DNA of 64,000 nucleotides. Source: Paludibacter sp. (GTDB lineage: Bacteria > Bacteroidota > Bacteroidia > Bacteroidales > Paludibacteraceae). The stretch is from contig JAQUYE010000004.1 in the NCBI GenBank assembly GCA_028691965.1, positions 1 to 64,000 on the forward strand. The letters run 5' to 3'. Shown piece after piece: positions 53,437 through 62,923 of this stretch. Under the pieces are notes generated by a model. It was given only the letters and a program-made list of their open reading frames with translations. It was not told the origin of the DNA and did no database searches. Each line of letters starts with the position of its first letter. Position 1 is the stretch's first letter. The position numbers were made by a program, and so were the translations under genes.

Positions 53437-54586
53437 ATTTATCAAAACAGCTTATTCCACGCTGCTTTGTTTTTTCAAGAGCGTGCACATAACTCATGGT
53501 TTGTTTGATATCAGAATGTCCTAGTATAGTTTGTAATGTTTTAGGATTTGGGTTATTTTCAAGAAAAATTGTGGCAAACGTATGCCTGCCAGTTTTAAGT
53601 GTAACCTTCTTTTTTATATTTAACTCATCAGCTATAGTTTTAAGATATCTATTCATTGTCTGTTCGGCAGGTAGCTTTTCAAATATTTTGCCCGTATCGC
53701 GATCACCAAGTACGTCGGCAAGTATTATTCTTACCGGCATAGCCAATGGCACTGTAACTGCTTCCGGCTTTGAATTAAGTAATTTCTTACGGAAGTATGT
53801 GAAAGAAACGTTGTTGAATTGTTCTGTTCTCATATCAGCTGCATCGCCAACATGTTGAGATCCGAAACATAGAAATAAAAAGAATTGAAGAGTGGTAAAA
53901 TACTTTTTGTCTAGGTAATAATCCCGGTAAAGCAACCAAAATTTAAGTAGCTCTTCTTCCTCCAAAAACACCACATTTGGTTTTGATCTTTTAATGCTTA
54001 AATCCGAGAATGGATTATCATCCATATATCCTTCGCGGATTGCCTGCAGTACATATTTTTTAATTACACTTAGGTTTTTGTGAGCGGTATTGTCATTGTT
54101 GCCAATATCTTTTTTTAGATACACCAGGTAATCTTCCAGGAAGTCTTTCGTTATTTGCTCAAAATATAGGTCTGGTTCGTAATATGATAGCTTTTTGAGT
54201 GCTGAATTATGTAGTTTGATTGTATTAATATTGAGCCTACGTCGTGTTCTATGTAGATAATCGACGCAGTAGTCATGAAATGTTTGAAAATCGTCCGGCC
54301 GATTATATGATTTTAGAAATTTTTCTTTGGTTAACACCCGATCTTTTAAACGATATTTTACTTCTACATTATTTATCCTTGCCAGAATGTTGGTCAGTAT
54401 TAAATTTTTATCGGATGAGTAAATGTCTGATGCTTTTACTCTCATTGATTTTTCACTCCAGTCTTTTAGTGCACATTTTACTTTTGTTGAAAAATGGACT
54501 TTTTCCTTATTCAGGTAAAAGATAACCTCAATTGTACCAATGGTTTTGTTCTTTGAGCAGCGATTTTGTAGTTTGACTTTTATCAT
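53408..54586 (-). CDS. int: Tyrosine recombinase integrase
   Basis: 392 residues: SAM-like N-terminal domain (about 105-195) and catalytic domain. Box II RHTFATIFL, LGHSDIKQT and Tyr in MSYVHALEK are present; the beta-hairpin Lys lies near KKLLNSKPEAV. The usual Arg I position (T-G-x-R) reads GSQH, so Arg is replaced by His, and box II lacks the usual His (KTGR). Some Bacteroidota recombinases such as IntDOT also lack Arg I. Located next to tRNA-Phe. Confidence 0.93.
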   Translation of the reverse strand: MIKVKLQNRCSKNKTIGTIEVIFYLNKEKVHFSTKVKCALKDWSEKSMRVKASDIYSSDKNLILTNILARINNVEVKYRLKDRVLTKEKFLKSYNRPDDFQTFHDYCVDYLHRTRRRLNINTIKLHNSALKKLSYYEPDLYFEQITKDFLEDYLVYLKKDIGNNDNTAHKNLSVIKKYVLQAIREGYMDDNPFSDLSIKRSKPNVVFLEEEELLKFWLLYRDYYLDKKYFTTLQFFLFLCFGSQHVGDAADMRTEQFNNVSFTYFRKKLLNSKPEAVTVPLAMPVRIILADVLGDRDTGKIFEKLPAEQTMNRYLKTIADELNIKKKVTLKTGRHTFATIFLENNPNPKTLQTILGHSDIKQTMSYVHALEKTKQRGISCFDKFISGGKNHH

Positions 54587-54677
54587 TTCTATTTTTGGTC
54601 TACTATTAGTTATAAGGTACTGTTAAATTGGTATAGTGGGGTAAAGTCGCAACTGATTAGTACACAGTTAAAATACA

Positions 54678-54708
54678 ATAGCTCACAGCGTTTTAGACTG
54701 TGAGCTAT
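54678..54708 (-). terminator. Phage-supplied terminator behind tRNA-Phe
   Basis: Perfect 11-base arms (54678-54688/54698-54708), 9-base loop. It lies in phage sequence 22 bases after the tRNA 3' end on the minus strand and replaces the host terminator stranded at 12175-12214. Confidence 0.7.
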
Positions 54709-54728
54709 CTCTTAATAATGGTTAAATT

Positions 54729-54741
54729 GTGGTGCCACCAG
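54729..54741. other. Right prophage attachment core (att)
   Basis: GTGGTGCCACCAG, the tRNA-Phe 3' end plus one base, identical to 12220-12232. Phage sequence lies to the left, the intact tRNA to the right. Confidence 0.85.
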
Positions 54742-54802
54742 GAATCGAACCGGGGACACAAGGATTTTCAGTCCTTTGCTCTACCAACTGAGCTATGGCA
54801 CC
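54730..54802 (-). tRNA. tRNA-Phe (GAA)
   Basis: 73 bases on the minus strand: acceptor GGTGCCA/TGGCACC, D-arm GCTCAGTTGGTAGAGC, anticodon loop CTGAAAA with GAA, T-loop GGTTCGATTCC. CCA is not encoded. Intact because the phage att restores the 3' end. Confidence 0.97.
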
Positions 54803-54818
54803 TTGCTCTTAGCGGGTG

Positions 54819-54849
54819 CAAATATACGGCGATTATTTGATTCTGCAAA
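54819..54849 (-). promoter_or_regulatory. Promoter of tRNA-Phe
   Basis: On the minus strand TTTG (54846-54849), 19 bases, TATATTTG (54819-54826): a full Bacteroidota promoter 16 bases before the tRNA. Confidence 0.8.
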
Positions 54850-54946
54850 CGGAAAACGAAAAAAAAATTGTATTTTTGCAACAATGACCTGTGGTACCTA
54901 AGCAGTACTTATGGATCTTTAAGTTGATGAAATTTTATAACTTCCT

Positions 54947-56443
54947 ATGAATCTGAATTTTGATCTTTTTATACTTGTCGCTTCAGTTCTGCTGTTCTTT
55001 AGTCTTATTGCCGGGAAGACCGGCTATAAGTTTGGTGTACCTACCTTGCTTTTATTCCTTTTTATCGGGATTATTGCAGGTAGTGGTGGAATCGGACTCG
55101 AATTCAGTTCGCCCGAAGTAGCTCAGTATATCGGGGTAGTTGCCCTGAATATTATTCTTTTCTCCGGTGGGTTGGATACCCGTGTCTCCGAGCTGCGTCC
55201 TATTGCCAGGCAAGGAGTAGTGCTGGCAACGGTAGGGGTGTTGCTTACAGCATTAATAACCGGACTGTTTATCTACTGGCTTACCAATAATATCCTGCAA
55301 AGTGTTACCTTTTCGTTGCTTGAATCCTTATTGCTGGCGGGAATTATGTCGTCGACCGATTCGGCTTCGGTGTTCTCGATTTTACGCTCCAGGAACCTGA
55401 CACTCAAAGAGAATCTTCGTCCCCTGCTTGAATTGGAAAGTGGTAGTAACGACCCGATGGCGTTTATGATAACCATCGTTTTGCTTCAGTTGCTTAATTC
55501 TCCTGAGATCAGTGGCTGGATGGTCTTGCTGAAATTCCTGCAACAGTTACTGTTTGGTGCCGGTGCCGGCTATCTGCTGGGTAAGTATGCGGTTAGGCTT
55601 ATTAATAAAATAAACCTGGATAATGATGCCCTCTACTCCGTATTGATGCTCACCATCATGTTCTTTATCTATGGGTTCACCTCGGTAATTGGTGGGAATG
55701 GGTACCTGGCAGTTTATATTGGTGGATTAATGATTGGGAATCATAAAGTAGTTCACCGCAGAAGTACAATGCGTTTTTTCGACGGACTCACCTGGTTGTT
55801 CCAGATTATTATGTTCCTCGCACTTGGATTGCTGGTTGAACCACGTGAATTGCTGCCGATAGCCGGAGTGGGAATAATTGTTGGTTTATTTATGATACTG
55901 GTTGCTCGTCCGCTGACGGTATTCCTAAGTTTTGCCCCCTTCCGTAAATTATCAACCAAAGCAAAAATATTTACTTCCTGGGTAGGATTACGCGGGGCTG
56001 TCCCGATTATCTTTGCTACCTATCCCTGGATTAACGAAGTGCCGCAGGCGAAGATGATGTTTAATATCGTTTTCTTCATCACTATTCTGTCGCTAATGGT
56101 GCAGGGTACTACTGTTTCGACCATGGCTAAATGGCTGGGCTTATCCAAAGAGACTCCTAAGCGCCCGCGCATGAAAGAATTTGAAATTGAATTTTCGGAT
56201 GATATTAAGTCGGCAACCTGTGAGATTACGGTTAACAAGGAAATGCTTCAACAGGGTTCTAATCTTCTGAATATCAATTTGCCCGAGCATACCCTGGTGG
56301 TGATGGTAAAACGAAAAGGCCGGTATTTTATCCCACGTGGCAACACCCACCTCGAGGATGGTGATTCGTTACTGGTTATAACCGACAATGAAGAAGCCAT
56401 GCGCGAAACATATCGTCAGCTCGGTATTTCTCCTCTTGAATAG
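54947..56443 (+). CDS. Potassium/proton antiporter (CPA1, NhaP2-like)
   Basis: 498 residues with about 12-13 membrane helices in the first ~390 (GLRGAVPI motif near 345, MSSTDSASVFSIL, GNGYLAVYIGGL) and a C-terminal cytosolic TrkA-C-type domain ending with DSLLVITDNEE. It exports K+ or Na+ for H+ at the inner membrane. The C-terminal domain suggests regulation by nucleotides. Confidence 0.88.
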   Translation: MNLNFDLFILVASVLLFFSLIAGKTGYKFGVPTLLLFLFIGIIAGSGGIGLEFSSPEVAQYIGVVALNIILFSGGLDTRVSELRPIARQGVVLATVGVLLTALITGLFIYWLTNNILQSVTFSLLESLLLAGIMSSTDSASVFSILRSRNLTLKENLRPLLELESGSNDPMAFMITIVLLQLLNSPEISGWMVLLKFLQQLLFGAGAGYLLGKYAVRLINKINLDNDALYSVLMLTIMFFIYGFTSVIGGNGYLAVYIGGLMIGNHKVVHRRSTMRFFDGLTWLFQIIMFLALGLLVEPRELLPIAGVGIIVGLFMILVARPLTVFLSFAPFRKLSTKAKIFTSWVGLRGAVPIIFATYPWINEVPQAKMMFNIVFFITILSLMVQGTTVSTMAKWLGLSKETPKRPRMKEFEIEFSDDIKSATCEITVNKEMLQQGSNLLNINLPEHTLVVMVKRKGRYFIPRGNTHLEDGDSLLVITDNEEAMRETYRQLGISPLE

Positions 56444-56466
56444 AAAACAATTAATAGATACAATCA

Positions 56467-56904
56467 ATGAAAAAAGCAATTATTACTACTGAAAAAGGTG
56501 TTATGAAGGTGGAGTTCTACGAAAAAGATGCTCCCAATACAGTGAAAAATTTCTGTGATCTGGCGCAGAAAGGGTTTTATAACGGACTCACTTTTCACCG
56601 GGTTATTCCGGATTTCGTAATTCAGGGCGGATGTCCCGATGGAACCGGAGCAGGCGGCCCGGGTTATTCGATCGATTGCGAACTCGACGGTGACAATCAA
56701 TTCCACGACCGGGGTGTGTTGTCTATGGCTCATGCAGGTCGAAATACAGGTGGATCGCAGTTTTTCATTTGTCATAGTCGCCGGAATACTGCTCACCTGG
56801 ATCGTCGCCATACCTGTTTTGGTAAAGTAGTCGAAGGTGTCGATGTAATCGATGATATTCGTCAGGGTGACAAGATGATTACCATTGAGGTGATTGAAGA
56901 GTAA
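56467..56904 (+). CDS. Cyclophilin-type peptidyl-prolyl isomerase
   Basis: 145 residues, a complete small cyclophilin: [13 protein letters not shown] (active Arg), GSQFFICHS, and [10 protein letters not shown]. The Trp of many cyclophilins is replaced near DRRH. Cytoplasmic (no signal). 23 bases after the antiporter, so possibly co-transcribed. Confidence 0.95.
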   Translation: MKKAIITTEKGVMKVEFYEKDAPNTVKNFCDLAQKGFYNGLTFHRVIPDFVIQGGCPDGTGAGGPGYSIDCELDGDNQFHDRGVLSMAHAGRNTGGSQFFICHSRRNTAHLDRRHTCFGKVVEGVDVIDDIRQGDKMITIEVIEE

Positions 56905-56938
56905 AAAAAAATGCCGGAGTTTAATCCGGCATTTTTTT
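56905..56938. terminator. Bidirectional terminator
   Basis: Arms 56905-56917/56925-56938 pair perfectly with A and T runs on the flanks; serves the cyclophilin gene and the convergent TlpA-like gene. Confidence 0.88.
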
Positions 56939-58154
56939 ATTCTGCTACTAACTGGTCGACCAGACTGTTGAAGTCGCGTTTGAATTCTTCGTAAAAGAGT
57001 CCCGTTGCCGGTCCGTTGAACCCGGTATGTATTTTACGAACCTTCCCCTTTTTATCGATAAAGAAGGTAGTAGGGTAGCTGTTGATCTTTTCGAGTTCAG
57101 GTAATGCCTTTCCGGTGGATTCACGGCCTGCTTGTCCGCCGAATAAGATCTCATATTCAGTATTGTAACGTTGCTTAAGCCGTTGCAAAGTGCCTTGTGC
57201 ATAGCTGAAGTCATCCTTTCGTTCGAAGGCGAGTCCTACCACTTCTACACCCCTGTCGCGATTAGCGCTATACCAGGGCGATAGAAATGCCATCTCATCG
57301 AGGCAGTTGGGGCACCAGCTGCCGAGTACTGACACAATAAGCACTTTGTCACGGTAGCGTTCGTCGTTAATGGAGATGATTTGTCCTTCGGTGTTGGGCA
57401 GACTAAAACTTAGTGTTTCCATGCCGGGTTTCATGGATGTCAGGCTATAAGGGTCGGCCAGTCCGGCTTGCTCGTTTCGTTTGCCTATCATCTTTGTCTT
57501 GCTGCGTGTGGTATACAGAATACCCTCAAAAGCATCGTTTCCATCGAAGGTGATTTCGAGAAGGTAAGGACTCAGGCCTGCAAAAGCGGAAAGTTGTATC
57601 CCGTTTTCAGTATAGTTTCCTTCCAGAAAACGAAGGTCTCCGAAACTGGTGAGAACCGATCCTGTAACAGTAGTACCCTCACTTTTAAAGATACCAACAT
57701 TATTTGCAGTATCCCCTTCTTCGCTGATAAATAAAACTTCCCATTTACCGTCTATCTTCACCAAAGAAGGTTGTGAAACAGGTTCGAAGCGTTGCTTATT
57801 GCCATATTCTGCTTTAAAGGGCACGCCGGGATCGTTTTCAATGTAATTCTTAATAAACAAGCCTTCGAGGGTGTGGTTGTTCAGGACTGCCTCTATCCGG
57901 GTATCATAGGCTTCGATGGGGATCGTAATGCTGTCGCCGTTTATAACGCAATTTTTAAGTTCAACCCGTTCTTCTCCGTTCATGAGAACCACCATGGCTG
58001 TATCGGTATGTGCGTATTTCAATTCAATCAGAAACGGAGCTGCTTTTTCAACGAGTGCAAGCTCGGCACGCCATATGCCATCGTGTAGGTGTGAATGGTC
58101 TCCGCAGCTTATAAAAGTGCTGATTATTACTGTTATAATAGCTAGTTTTTTCAT
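56937..58154 (-). CDS. TlpA-like thioredoxin lipoprotein
   Basis: 405 residues from MKKLAIITVI; a -7 box (58176-58183) excludes the start at 58196. Lipoprotein signal with Cys in TFISC. A beta-rich N-terminal domain (about 25-235, DUF4369-like) and a C-terminal thioredoxin domain with GSWCPNCLDEM (CPNC active site). Such proteins act in periplasmic disulfide reduction. Confidence 0.9.
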   Translation of the reverse strand: MKKLAIITVIISTFISCGDHSHLHDGIWRAELALVEKAAPFLIELKYAHTDTAMVVLMNGEERVELKNCVINGDSITIPIEAYDTRIEAVLNNHTLEGLFIKNYIENDPGVPFKAEYGNKQRFEPVSQPSLVKIDGKWEVLFISEEGDTANNVGIFKSEGTTVTGSVLTSFGDLRFLEGNYTENGIQLSAFAGLSPYLLEITFDGNDAFEGILYTTRSKTKMIGKRNEQAGLADPYSLTSMKPGMETLSFSLPNTEGQIISINDERYRDKVLIVSVLGSWCPNCLDEMAFLSPWYSANRDRGVEVVGLAFERKDDFSYAQGTLQRLKQRYNTEYEILFGGQAGRESTGKALPELEKINSYPTTFFIDKKGKVRKIHTGFNGPATGLFYEEFKRDFNSLVDQLVAE

Positions 58155-58175
58155 CATATTGTAAATTTGTGGAAG

Positions 58176-58183
58176 CAAAAGTA
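58176..58183 (-). promoter_or_regulatory. -7 box (TACTTTTG) for the TlpA-like gene
   Basis: Minus-strand TACTTTTG, host consensus, 21 bases before the ATG at 58154; it decides that start. Confidence 0.65.
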
Positions 58184-58287
58184 AACAATTTAACAAGAAT
58201 TCAAAACGGCTCAGACAGTCTTTTTAATGTATAGTACCATTTTTATATGTCAGAGCTATTCCTGATATTTGCAGAAATAGAAATTGT

Positions 58288-59664
58288 ATGGTAGATAAAC
58301 AAAGCTCCTCCCTGGTATTGCCCATCATAGCACTTAGCTCTTTTTTGGGTACTTTTCTTATTTCAGCAGTGAATATTGCTCTTCCTTCCATCGGGTTGCA
58401 GTTTGAACTGAGCCCGGTGATGCTTAGCTGGATAGTTACCGCCTTCCTCCTTTCCACCGCGATGTTTCTGCTTCCGGTGGGGAGGTGGGCCGATAGCAAA
58501 GGTATAAGAAAGGTATATAAGATTGGTATTGTGCTTTTCACACTTGCTACATTACTGATACCTCTCTCACCAAGCGGAAGCTGGATGATTGGACTGAGAT
58601 TTCTGCAGGGGATAGGGGCTGCCTTTATGAATACTACGGGACAGGCGATTCTGGTTTCGGGTTATCCTGTACAGCAACGGGGGCGAGTGCTGGGTATCTC
58701 GGTATCGGCAACCTATATGGGACTGGCGATGGGACCGTTTATTGGTGGTTACCTTACCCAATACGCCGGTTGGCCTGCGCTGTTCTGGTTGTCGGGGGGT
58801 GTTGGGATAGTAGTGTGTTTTATTGCTTTCCGGTTTCTGGGCAGGGATCTGAAGCCAGAAGAGCCGACACAGAGGCCGCATCTTAGGGGTGTTCTGTTTT
58901 ACATGGCCGGACTTACTGCCCTGGTTTACGGGTCGGCGCGGATACCTGATAGTACCGGTTGGATACTGATGGTTGCCGGAGTTGTGTCAATTGTACTGTT
59001 CATTCGTTTCGAAAGTAAAAGTCAGTCGCCCGTCATCGACATCAAACTATTTACCCATAACCGTCTGTTTGGCTTTTCAAACCTTGCAGCGCTGATTAAC
59101 TATTCAGCTACCACGGCTATCGTGTTTTTTCTCAGTCTGTACCTGCAACAGGTTCAGGGATTTCAACCACGGGTTGCAGGGTTGATTCTCGTTGCTCAGC
59201 CCATCATGATGTCGCTCTTCTCTCCCCTGGTGGGCCGACTCTCCGACAAAGTGCAACCCAGGTACCTTGCTTCTGCGGGGATGGCGATGTGTAGCGTCGG
59301 ACTTGGAGCATTTGCCTTGTTAGGTGAATCGACTCCGGTGGGCGTTATTGTAGCCATACTCCTTTGGGAGGGTATCGGATTTGCCCTGTTTTCTTCACCC
59401 AATATGAATACCATTATGAGTTCGGTTGAAAAGCGGAACCTGGGAGTAGCATCTGGTACGGCAGCTTCGATGAGGGTGGTGGGGCAGATTGTGAGTATGA
59501 CAGTTGTAACCCTCCTTTTCTCGCTATTCTTTGGAGAAAAGTTAATGAATGAGGTGCCAAAAACACAATTTCTGAAGGCCATGAAATGGGGATTTACTAT
59601 CTTTGCAGCGCTCGGAGTTTCGGGGATTTATTTCTCCTTTAACCGGGGTAGGTTAAACCGTTAA
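58288..59664 (+). CDS. MFS multidrug exporter (DHA2-like)
   Basis: 458 residues with about 13-14 helices. Motif A-like GRWADSKGIRKVY after helix 2, and FLQGIGAAFMNTTGQAIL of the drug:H+ antiporter type. Likely exports drugs or metabolites. Followed after 10 bases by the next gene, so they may form an operon. Confidence 0.85.
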   Translation: MVDKQSSSLVLPIIALSSFLGTFLISAVNIALPSIGLQFELSPVMLSWIVTAFLLSTAMFLLPVGRWADSKGIRKVYKIGIVLFTLATLLIPLSPSGSWMIGLRFLQGIGAAFMNTTGQAILVSGYPVQQRGRVLGISVSATYMGLAMGPFIGGYLTQYAGWPALFWLSGGVGIVVCFIAFRFLGRDLKPEEPTQRPHLRGVLFYMAGLTALVYGSARIPDSTGWILMVAGVVSIVLFIRFESKSQSPVIDIKLFTHNRLFGFSNLAALINYSATTAIVFFLSLYLQQVQGFQPRVAGLILVAQPIMMSLFSPLVGRLSDKVQPRYLASAGMAMCSVGLGAFALLGESTPVGVIVAILLWEGIGFALFSSPNMNTIMSSVEKRNLGVASGTAASMRVVGQIVSMTVVTLLFSLFFGEKLMNEVPKTQFLKAMKWGFTIFAALGVSGIYFSFNRGRLNR

Positions 59665-59674
59665 ATACGTCAAT

Positions 59675-60232
59675 ATGGCTCATCCTCAGTTTTATACCGA
59701 TTTTGTAAACAACCTTACGCAGGTGCTCCTGCAGAATGCCACCAACGAAGGGTTGCTGGGCGGACAAATCCTTACTACCGAAGATTTTGATGATAAGTGG
59801 ACTCAGATAGCGCCCGAATACATGGCAGATGCAGTGCAGGAAATCGCTGAATATCCTTCGGTAGCCATTGCCTGGGCTGCCTACCTGGGAATGGGTGTCG
59901 CTGTATTGTGGGATACTGATTGGGGAAAGCATGCATTTACCCCCGATACCTACAAGCTCTTTAAAACACCGCGTGGGTTTGATGCCATGGATGAATATGT
60001 TATGGAAGAAGTGCTGGGGATACCGGTGGATTCGGAGGATTTTAGCAAAGTGGAAGTTTTTCTGCGTAATTCGGCACAGCTGGCCATGACTCTTATCCGT
60101 AAAGAGAATATTCCTCCGCAAAGTATCGAAGCTTACCAGTTGTTTTCCGACTGTGTTACTGTCTTTTTCCGACTCGGAGCATCGCTTTGTTTGCACGGAA
60201 GGGGATATGCATATCATCCTGCAGGCAATTAG
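59675..60232 (+). CDS. Hypothetical helical protein
   Basis: 185 residues, cytosolic and helical, with SVAIAWAAYLGMGVAVLWDTDWG and a C-terminal cysteine. No family recognised. Its close spacing to the MFS gene suggests co-transcription. Confidence 0.75.
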   Translation: MAHPQFYTDFVNNLTQVLLQNATNEGLLGGQILTTEDFDDKWTQIAPEYMADAVQEIAEYPSVAIAWAAYLGMGVAVLWDTDWGKHAFTPDTYKLFKTPRGFDAMDEYVMEEVLGIPVDSEDFSKVEVFLRNSAQLAMTLIRKENIPPQSIEAYQLFSDCVTVFFRLGASLCLHGRGYAYHPAGN

Positions 60233-60419
60233 AAAAAGTTCGTATAAGCTCTGATTATTAGTGTGTTCAGATGAGTCCCGTTTGTTAATAATTTTAAAAT
60301 TTAACTAAGGGTAATAGTGGCGGATAGTTAGGATTCTGATAAATATTGTATATTTACGCATCTGTGTGGCTCCGTAACGTCGGAGAGTTACACATTGAAA
60401 CAATAACACACGTAATTAT

Positions 60420-61943
60420 ATGAAAGAGATTTATTACACTCCAAGACACTATTCAGCGATTGAACTTTGGAAAGATGTAACCGAACAGGAATGGCAGGAT
60501 CCTCAATGGCAGATGAAAAATGCCATACGAACTGTTGACCAGTTGAAAAAGATCATCAAGCTGAACGCTTATCAGGTGGCTGAAATTGAACGTACCATTA
60601 CCACCTTGCAGCAACAGGGTAAGGAGCCTTTTCGAATGACTCCCTATTATGCTTCCCTGATGCAGGCCGACCCCTTTCACCCGAAAATGCTCGAAGGTGA
60701 AAAAGAAGAAAAACGATTAGACCCCATATTCTGGCAGTCGGTTCCTACACCGGCGCATTTGTTATTCCCGGATACGGGAGTAGAAGGTGCTATGTCGGAA
60801 GGTTCGAGAAGTTATGGCGCTGCCTATCAGCGTTATCCTAATCGGGTAGCTCTCTTTGTAGCCGAAAATACCAGCTGTGCAGCCTACTGCCAGCACTGCC
60901 AACGTTCCAAGTCGTTGGATGGCTCAGTGGATGTGAACAGCACGATGATTAATCGCGGGTTGTTTTATATTTCACAAAATCCGAATATTAACGAAGTGCT
61001 GGTAACCGGAGGGGATGCTTTGATGATCAGTAAGCACCGCCTTCAGTTTATTCTGGAAGAATTGAGTAGTATCCCTCATTTACGGGTGATTCGGATTGCG
61101 ACACGGGTACCGGTGGTAATGCCAATGGGTGTCACCGACGAAGTGCTGGAGCTGATTAAGAAGTCGGCCAATTAACATAGCCAGGGGGTACCCAAGTATG
61201 TATACTTTATGACTCATGTGAATCATTATCAGGAGATAACGAAAGATATGCATGCTGCTGTTCAACGGATCAATGCGCATGGATTTACCATCCGTAATCA
61301 AACGGTTTTCCTGAATCATGTAAATGATTATTACAAGACCTTAGCGGAAACCTTCAGACGGATGTTCTGGATTGGCATACATCCCTATTACCTGCTTCAA
61401 TGTCACAAGGAAAAGGGAATTGTACATTTCATTGCGCCGATTCAGATTGGTAAGATTTATATGAAACACCTACAGGGCTGGATGTCGGGAATTACTATGC
61501 CCCGCTATGCCGTTAATGTTGAAGGAGGAGGTGGTAAAGTAGTACTGATGCCTTCCGGTCATGATACCCTGAATGCGGGATTACAGATTGATGAAAAAAT
61601 ATCGGAAAGTGCAGCCACGGTACATACCTGGGACGGACGTGAGATTGAGTATTATGAAGCGCTTGGACGAACTACGCATGATGAGTTTACACAGGGTGTA
61701 AAGATAATGGATAAGTTTATCGGTCGGAAGGGGGTTTTCAAACCGAAATTGATTGTAGTCGATGAAAACGGGCAGCATATTGAAACAACCAACCGAACCA
61801 AACTGCCCACTATTGAAAAAATGAAGAAAGCAGAATTGTTAGGGTATAAACTGTTTGATGGAAAAATGCCGGTAACTAATCCTGCTGTTATTGAAGAGCA
61901 ACTGGAAAAGGCTTTTCTTGCTTCTGAATTTGTAAAGAAGTAA
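60420..61943 (+). pseudogene. KamA-type radical SAM aminomutase-like gene broken by an in-frame stop
   Basis: One reading frame of 507 codons with a single ochre TAA at 61173-61175. Before it: radical SAM cluster motif CAAYCQHC near residue 152, VLVTGGDALM and RVIRIATRVPVVMP. After it the same frame continues (FMTHVNHYQEI, GHDTLNAG) with a PLP-lysine candidate in VEGGGGKVV. No frameshift is needed. Both halves look conserved. It may be a recent nonsense mutation or a base-call error. Restart at 61209 is possible but would lack the SAM cluster. Confidence 0.8.
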
Positions 61944-61950
61944 ACAAGGC

Positions 61951-62745
61951 TTAGGGTTGTGTCAATTCACCCGACAGTCCCATCCCAAAGAGGGCAAAAT
62001 CATATTTCGCCGGATCAGTTGCGTCGAACCGACGCAGCTGACCGGTGATTTCTTCTACTGCTTTCCAGTCGTCCTGCCTGCGATCAAGCAATCCCAATGC
62101 ACGACCTACCTTCCCTACGTGCACATCCAGTGGTATCATCAGGGCTGATGCAGGAATACCCTGCCATAGTCCGAAGTCAACCCCCACCTCGTCCTTGCGA
62201 ACCATCCAGCGGAGGAACATATTCAACCGTTTAGCTGCCGAGTTGGCTGCAACTGCCGACAGGTGTTTCTCACTTCGGGGCTCGTGAGGAGTGCTGAGAA
62301 ATACCTCCCGGAAGTAACGCAGGGCATCATACACTGTATTGCTCTCGCTATATCCCTTTGTGAATACCTCTTCCAACCCACCGCGTTGCCGGTAGATGTC
62401 CTGTAGTGCCCGTATAAAAAAGCGGCAGTCTGTAGCCTGAAAGGTACGATGCACAAACCGATCAACGACAGCCAGATCGGAGCTTTCGGCATTTAAAACG
62501 AAGTCGGCCGGACTATCATCCATCCTTCGCATCAATTCACGTGCATTTTTAATAATGGTTTTTCGTTGCCCCCATGCAATTGAGGCTGTAAGAAACGCCG
62601 CTATCTCCACATCTTCCTTGTTGGTAAACAGGTGCGGTAGCCGGATAGGATCGTCGTCGATATAGGCCGGTACATTATAACGCCTGTACCGGTCTTCCAG
62701 CAGTTCGTGCAGAATGTCGAACGTATAGGTTGATTGTTGAATCAT
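61951..62745 (-). CDS. TIGR02757 family (DUF2400) protein
   Basis: 264 residues. DDPIRLPHLF near the start, WGQRKTIIKNARELM, RLNMFLRWMVRKDEVGVDFGLW and IPLDVHVGKVGRALGLLDRR match the TIGR02757 family, common in Bacteroidota and helix-hairpin-helix-like, with no established function. A short leader follows a TATTTTTG box. Confidence 0.9.
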   Translation of the reverse strand: MIQQSTYTFDILHELLEDRYRRYNVPAYIDDDPIRLPHLFTNKEDVEIAAFLTASIAWGQRKTIIKNARELMRRMDDSPADFVLNAESSDLAVVDRFVHRTFQATDCRFFIRALQDIYRQRGGLEEVFTKGYSESNTVYDALRYFREVFLSTPHEPRSEKHLSAVAANSAAKRLNMFLRWMVRKDEVGVDFGLWQGIPASALMIPLDVHVGKVGRALGLLDRRQDDWKAVEEITGQLRRFDATDPAKYDFALFGMGLSGELTQP

Positions 62746-62752
62746 ATAGCTG

Positions 62753-62760
62753 CAAAAATA
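62753..62760 (-). promoter_or_regulatory. -7 box (TATTTTTG) for the TIGR02757 gene
   Basis: Minus-strand TATTTTTG seven bases before the ATG; the transcript would be almost leaderless. Confidence 0.5.
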
Positions 62761-62856
62761 AGCTATTTAAGGGAATAAATCCCGGTAATATTACAAGTTG
62801 TTGATAGTATAGCAAAAAAGAGAAACCACCAGTAAGTAATAACCGAAATAAAGTTT

Positions 62857-62864
62857 TAACTTTG
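62857..62864 (+). promoter_or_regulatory. -7 box (TAACTTTG) for the S9 peptidase gene
   Basis: TAACTTTG matches the host box, about 59 bases before the ATG at 62924. Confidence 0.55.
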
Positions 62865-62923
62865 CGCGATAGGCCATTACGAAGGTGTGGCTATTAATTT
62901 ACAAATCTGTAAATGAAGTGTCT

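Larger units (their letters stand above)
12220..54741. mobile_element. Complete-looking tailed-phage prophage with DGR, in tRNA-Phe
   Basis: A 42.5-kb element between 13-bp direct repeats, visibly more AT-rich than both flanks. It carries a repressor, early and replication genes, capsid protease, capsid, terminase, portal, connectors, fibres, reverse transcriptase, holin, muramidase, tape measure, distal tail protein and integrase. A long tape measure and no obvious contractile sheath suggest a siphovirus-like particle, which is inference. The order protease-capsid-terminase-portal is unusual. I see no broken essential gene, so it may be inducible. Confidence 0.93.

Noticed and set aside
12220-54741. 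Transposable (Mu-like) phage
   Set aside because: No transposase genes; tyrosine integrase beside a tRNA and 13-bp att repeats show site-specific integration.
61173-61175. Recoding (selenocysteine or pyrrolysine) in the KamA-type gene
   Set aside because: The codon is TAA; known recoding uses TGA or TAG, and no special stem-loop is apparent.
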